Source of the DNA: Terfezia claveryi
Taxonomy: Eukaryota > Ascomycota > Pezizomycetes > Pezizales > Pezizaceae
DNA: 10,000 nt
Reading direction: 5' to 3'
NCBI GenBank assembly: GCA_015179025.1
Contig: WHUX01000326.1
Coordinates: 1 to 10,000 of the forward strand
The position numbers and the translations under genes were made by a program. Below the pieces are notes generated by a model, which saw nothing but the letters and a program-made list of their open reading frames with translations, did not search any database and had not been told where the DNA came from. Shown one piece after another: positions 6,909 to 10,000 of this stretch. Positions within the stretch are counted from its first letter, which is position 1, and each line of letters starts with the position of its first letter.

Positions 6909-6949
6909 TGCGTCCTGTGTGTTCGGATGCCTAGAACGCACAGGACGCA
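6909..6949. repeat. Strong 16-bp-stem hairpin
   Basis: TGCGTCCTGTGTGTTC at 6909-6924 pairs with GAACGCACAGGACGCA at 6934-6949, with a 9-nt loop. All positions are Watson-Crick except one G-T pair. It sits at the left edge of a GC-rich block in AT-rich surroundings. It could be a terminator-like or processed RNA stem, a transposon end or a palindrome-derived scar. Confidence 0.75.
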
Positions 6950-7334
6950 TGGGAGACAAACTCAAGATCAGGATGCCAAACGCTTGGCGTGCGAGCGTCC
7001 GGACATACTCGGACGGTGCTCGAGCGGTGCTCGCGTACCTGGGACGCAACACATGTGCTTTGCAAATGCTCCCTCCTCTTGGACGCAACATAGAATGGGC
7101 TGCTCGTCCCCAACGCTATAGGTTCTACCACTGGCGTTGTTAACGGATAGCCCACAATCGCTCTGTTCTACAATGCACACCCGCTCACCACTTGCATGTA
7201 CGACAGCTAGGTATGTAGCCACTATTGTAGCCATTGAATATGCACATAGCAGAAATATCCATTGTATTCGCTAATAATTATATACATAGAAGTAATAGAT
7301 ATATATATTGAGCATGCAATCACTGCTCCAATCG
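6950..7334. other. GC-richer block, frames open on both strands, no gene recognised
   Basis: The segment to about 7145 is distinctly GC-richer than the rest, with repeated GGACGCAACA motifs at about 7043 and 7081 and a GTCCGGAC palindrome near 6999. Several overlapping frames are open on both strands simply because the AT-rich stop codons are rare. None of their translations resembles a known domain. From 7145 to 7334 the DNA returns to AT-rich sequence with no feature seen. Confidence 0.3.
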
Positions 7335-7502
7335 CACTAACACTCGCTCTAATACTCGCTCTAATACTCACCCTAACACTCATTCTAATACTTGCTCTAA
7401 TACTTGCTCTAATACTCGCTCTAATACGCACTCTAATACTCGCTCTAATACTCGCTCTAATACTCACTCTAATACTCGCTCTATTACTCGCTCTAATGAT
7501 CG
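7335..7502 (+). repeat. 12-bp minisatellite, 14 units
   Basis: Fourteen 12-bp units align without gaps, consensus CTCTAATACTCG, from CACTAACACTCG at 7335-7346 to CTCTAATGATCG at 7491-7502. Most changes are C/T at positions 11-12 (ACTCG, ACTCA, ACTTG). The unit is a multiple of three and lacks stops, so it opens frames on both strands (LALI repeats on +, RASI repeats on -). These are not credible proteins. Confidence 0.92.
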
Positions 7503-7810
7503 CCGTAATGTGCTGGGATATAGAGCGAAGGGAAAATAGGCAGGGAAGGGAGGTATATATACAGGAAAACCATAGTTGCCAAGGCCGACTGGTAAGGCCG
7601 ACAATTTAGACTTTCTGAAGACAATGAGATAAGGGATAATAAGAGAAGTGGCAGGATAGTTATCAATGGCGCTCAGCCCCCTTTCGCCCGCGGGTGCCAT
7701 ACTATTCAATGCCTAGCCTGGTAATAGTCATATTGGGAAATCGTAGTCATTGTATAGAGATATGTGTGGAGTTCACGCTTTGTGATATGTTTCCTAGGAA
7801 TTCATCCATT
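7503..7810. other. Intergenic DNA between two arrays, no gene seen
   Basis: There is a short direct repeat, AAGGCCGACTGGT and AAGGCCGACAATT, near 7580-7605. Otherwise I find no feature in this interval. The open frames are short and unlike any protein I know. Confidence 0.4.
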
Positions 7811-8262
7811 CGCGGGCATATATATATATATATATATGTGCGAGAAACTCATGCTTTTGGAGACTTATATATATATATGCGAGAATTCCATGTATCCGCG
7901 GGCATATATATATGTGTGTGCGAGAAACTCGTGCTTTTGGAGACTTATATATATATATGTGAGAATTCCATGCATCCGCGGGCATATATATATGTGTGTG
8001 CGAGAAACTCATGCTTTTGGAGACTTATATATATATATGCAAGAATTCCATGCATCCGCGGGCATATATATATGTGTGTACCAGAAACTCATGCTTTTGG
8101 GGACATATAGAGAAATGCATACATTCGCGGGCATATATATATATGTGTGCGAGAAACTCGTGCTTTTGGAGACTTATATATATATATGCGAGAATTCCAT
8201 GCATTCGCGGGCATATATATATATATATGCCAGAAACTCGTGCTTTTGGAGACATATATATG
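7811..8262 (+). repeat. 80-bp satellite, about 6 units, with TA tracts
   Basis: Units start at CGCGGGCATA at 7811, 7897, 7977, 8057, 8126 and 8206, giving spacings of 86, 80, 80, 69 and 80. Each full unit has two TA-rich arms separated by two related cores: GCGAGAAACTC(A/G)TGCTTTTG and GCGAGAATTCCATGCATC. The second core strings together GAATTC, ATGCAT and CCGCGG palindromes and is flanked by ATATATGC on one side and GCATATAT on the other, so it can fold as a cruciform. The fourth unit has lost about 11 bp. Length changes come mostly from the TA tracts. Open frames through the array change phase from unit to unit and are not genes. Confidence 0.93.
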
Positions 8263-8279
8263 TTCTGGTCCGTTCCGGG

Positions 8280-8386
8280 ATCCGGTCCATACTGGTATGG
8301 CCCGGTCCATACCGGTATGGACTGGATATCGCAACGGACCAGGCCGTTATGGTATGGCTGGATATCGCAACGAACCAGGCCGTTAC
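8280..8386. repeat. 18-bp palindrome plus 28-bp direct repeat
   Basis: GTCCATACCGGTATGGAC at 8305-8322 is a perfect 18-bp palindrome. A near-perfect relative, CCATACTGGTATGG, lies just upstream at about 8287-8300. Immediately downstream, a 28-bp sequence starting CTGGATATCGCAACGG at 8322-8349 is repeated at 8358-8385 with one difference (period 36). Such clustered operator-like palindromes and direct repeats resemble a protein-binding region, but no adjacent regulator gene is visible. Confidence 0.75.
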
Positions 8387-8451
8387 GGGATTAAATTGTT
8401 CAATATCACGGATAGCAACAAGGATTGCGGCCACAGCGGCCACAGCGACAT

Positions 8452-8640
8452 TAAAATTACTAAATAGGGACATATCCGATATGAAGGTAATTTTGTAGCA
8501 ACATTTGGTCAAAGAACATCGGAGATAACATAAAATTACCTATCGTAGAAAATACTCAGTAGAGGTATACCCGAAATGAAGGTTATTATGTAGAGAAACA
8601 TTAGGTCAAAGAATAAGAGGATGTAGCCCTCATAATAGTA
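8452..8640 (+). repeat. Diverged tandem duplication of about 80-95 bp
   Basis: The segment from about 8452 (TAAAATTAC, then CCGATATGAAGGTAATTTTG and ATTTGGTCAAAGAA) recurs from about 8530 (TAAAATTACC, then CCGAAATGAAGGTTATTATG and ATTAGGTCAAAGAA) with many substitutions and small indels. I see no gene here. The interval from 8640 to 8690 shows nothing else. Confidence 0.6.
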
Positions 8641-8690
8641 GCCTTTAAAGATCACGATGCCACAGAGTTTTAACTATTGCTTTGCTTGAT

Positions 8691-8794
8691 CACACTCTTA
8701 CCGGTCTCTACAATATCACACTCTTACCGGTCTTTACAATATCATACTCTTACCGGTCTCTACAATATCACACTCTTACCAATCTCTACCAATG
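8691..8794 (+). promoter_or_regulatory. Four 26-bp iterons running into the integrase start codon
   Basis: Units of exactly 26 bp lie at 8691-8716, 8717-8742, 8743-8768 and 8769-8794. The consensus begins CACACTCTTACCGGTCTCTA and ends CAATAT. Each of the first three contains the palindrome ACCGGT. The fourth is more diverged (ACCAATC replaces ACCGGTC) and ends in CCAATG, so its last three bases are the ATG of the integrase gene. The position suggests 5' leader or promoter repeats, or subterminal protein-binding repeats of the element. That role is inference. Confidence 0.8.
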
Positions 8795-8955
8795 TCTATC
8801 GCTCAAGATCATACTGAGACTGATCTCAACCACTTTCATCCTCTAGGGTCCGCTCCATCTCCAAGTGCTATTGAAGCATTTTCTGGTACTGCCCGCACCA
8901 ACTTTGAAGAGTATTTGTATACAACAAGTAATAAATCTCGCTTGACTTTTGAGAA

Positions 8956-9007
8956 GTAATAACCCTGAAATTATCTAGTATAATAGTGACTAATAAATGC
9001 TATCTAG
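8956..9007 (+). other. Predicted intron 1, 52 bp
   Basis: The intron starts GTAATAAC and ends GCTATCTAG, with a GACTAATA branch-like sequence about 12-17 nt before the acceptor. Removing it fuses TTTGAGAA to GTATCGC and keeps the integrase frame. Without splicing the frame stops at once (the TAA overlaps the donor). Confidence 0.75.
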
Positions 9008-9281
9008 GTATCGCAAAATTAAGGCATACCTTCGAGATCCAAATCTAAAGGCTGCTAAAGGCAATACAACAGAAATTAAGCTACGATCAAAGGCACTCAA
9101 GGAATATGAGCTACGAAATAATGCTTTATATTTTATTACTGGGAAAAATAATCAACGAGTAGTCTTAGAGCATGACGTATTTGACATTATTGCACATACT
9201 CATGATGCATTAATGCATGCAGGCAAGAACAAAACCTATGCAACTATTAGTGAGAAGTACCATGGAATTAATCGTAAGGAG

Positions 9282-9335
9282 GTATAGTTAAGTCTAAATC
9301 TACTTAGTATATATTAATATTAATTTTTGGTATAG
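9282..9335 (+). other. Predicted intron 2, 54 bp
   Basis: It runs from GTATAGTTAAG to TTTTGGTATAG, with a TATTAATATTAAT branch-like region. It interrupts the zinc finger between the His pair and the Cys pair. Splicing joins codon GAG to GTT and links the two halves of the H2C2 motif, which strongly supports it. Confidence 0.78.
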
Positions 9336-9839
9336 GTTATGGAACTGTTACAGCATTGTCAACTATGTGCACGTAATAAACCAAGTCAAAGTCGTGGTCC
9401 ACTACAACCAATCATTGTTAATAATCTTTGGGAACGAGTACAAATTGATCTAATCGATATGCGAGCTGATCCAGATGGGGAATACCAATGAATTTTACAT
9501 ATTCGCGATCATTTTAGTAAATTTTCTAGTGCTTATCCTTTAAAGTCTAAGGAAAGTACTGAAGTTGCTAATATCCTCCTCATGTGGATTGGACAATTTG
9601 GTCCACCAAAAATTCTTCAATGCGACAATGGTAATGAGTTTAAAGGTGAAGTACTTGTTATTATAGAATATCATGGAATTTCTTTAATACGAGGACGTCC
9701 ACGCCATCCTCAAACACAAGGATTGATAGAACAAGTAAATGCTGTTCTAAAGCAGAAGATTCGAATAGCCAAAGCTAAATCAGGTGACAATCGATAGGTA
9801 CAGATTTTACCTATTGTAATTTTAGCAATGAATCAACAA

Positions 9840-9898
9840 GTAAGTAATTATTTCTAATACTCAGGCTAGTCTTATAATAATGAAACTAATAATATTAG
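9840..9898 (+). other. Predicted intron 3, 59 bp
   Basis: It has a consensus donor GTAAGT, an AAACTAATA branch-like sequence and acceptor AATATTAG. Splicing joins MNQQ to IHSTTGYSLYKVVF, a block typical of the end of this integrase core. A closer CAG at about 9864 would give a 25-bp intron and the wrong reading frame. Confidence 0.72.
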
Positions 9899-10000
9899 AT
9901 TCACTCGACAACTGGATATAGTCTATATAAAGTTGTATTTAAACAAAAAGTACATCATCTTCTAGGTCGTTTATCTCCAATCCTAGATGCAAATGATGAG

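Larger units (their letters stand above)
8792..10000 (+). pseudogene. Intron-containing retroviral-type DDE integrase, partial, two nonsense codons
   Basis: Exons 8792-8955, 9008-9281, 9336-9839 and 9899-10000 join in one frame of 348 codons, still open at the window end. Residues 118-157 form an H2C2 integrase zinc finger (AHTHDALMHAGKNK ... HCQLC). The rve core follows: D184 in VQIDLIDM, D243 in QCDNGNEF, and E278 in PQTQGLIEQVN. D to E has 34 residues between, close to the D,35,E spacing. TGA at 9489-9491 and TAG at 9795-9797 each replace what is normally Trp in the family (inferred from context) and fit single G-to-A changes. The ATG at 8792 is preferred because coding sense begins there after the iterons. 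Related stand-alone integrases, often intron-containing, occur in gypsy-derived and Ginger-like elements. Reverse transcriptase is not seen, so the element type is undecided. Confidence 0.85.

Noticed and set aside
6843..7234. Several overlapping 70-90-codon frames on both strands
   Set aside because: They result from locally higher GC content with few stop codons. None carries a recognisable domain, and they exclude each other.
7335..7502. Telomere-like repeat, because CTAA and CCCTAA-like words recur
   Set aside because: The unit is 12 bp and mostly CTCTAATACTCG. Only one unit contains CCCTAAC, so it is not a CCCTAA array.
7222..7609. Open frames on both strands through the 12-bp array
   Set aside because: A stop-free 12-bp unit opens frames automatically. 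The LALI and RASI repeats are low complexity and lead into unlike flanks.
7764..8498. A 244-codon open frame on the plus strand
   Set aside because: It is produced by the 80-bp satellite and its TA tracts. The units appear in shifting phases (IYIYIC, FWRLIY and so on), and an 80-bp period cannot keep one repeat phase.
8691..8794. A CRISPR array
   Set aside because: The repeats are directly contiguous with no unique spacers, and the genome appears eukaryotic. The same applies to the 19-bp, 15-bp and 80-bp arrays.

Overview
The window looks like repeat-rich nuclear DNA of a filamentous fungus, probably an ascomycete. Three things suggest this. The one gene with readable exon structure has introns of 52, 54 and 59 bp with GT...AG ends, two of them with a CTAAT branch-point-like sequence. 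There is a Ty1/Copia pol of the kind common in fungal genomes. That pol carries many in-frame stops, each explicable as a C-to-T change, without matching frameshifts, which resembles repeat-induced point mutation (RIP). The organism assignment is inference. No host housekeeping gene is visible.

Layout. 1-2350: no convincing gene; three diverged copies of one unnamed dispersed repeat, copy A on + and copies C and B on -, with a 650-bp spacer holding two short coding-like remnants. 2348-2752: unassigned repeat-like DNA, possibly a degenerate LTR. 2778-3420: a 13-bp-stem hairpin, a pair of direct repeats, and a 15-bp x15 minisatellite in phase with a short downstream W-T-E-E-E-containing frame. 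3435-5775: a 5'-truncated Ty1/Copia element on the - strand with its 3' LTR, polypurine tract, RNase H, reverse transcriptase and the end of integrase. 5776-5902: an abrupt change to a GC3-rich short frame on +.

6057-8640: almost gene-free, dominated by tandem arrays (19-bp, 12-bp and 80-bp units), a strong 16-bp-stem hairpin, an 18-bp perfect palindrome and diverged direct repeats. 8691-8794: four 26-bp iterons running into the start codon of the last gene. 8792-10000: an intron-containing gene for a retroviral-type DDE integrase (H2C2 zinc finger plus rve core) with two in-frame stop codons. It continues past the window end.

The recognisable genes are all parts of mobile elements and all look inactivated. 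The window therefore reads as a transposon and satellite graveyard. The most interesting objects are the integrase with spliceable introns and a start codon inside an iteron array, and the 15-bp array that keeps a reading frame.
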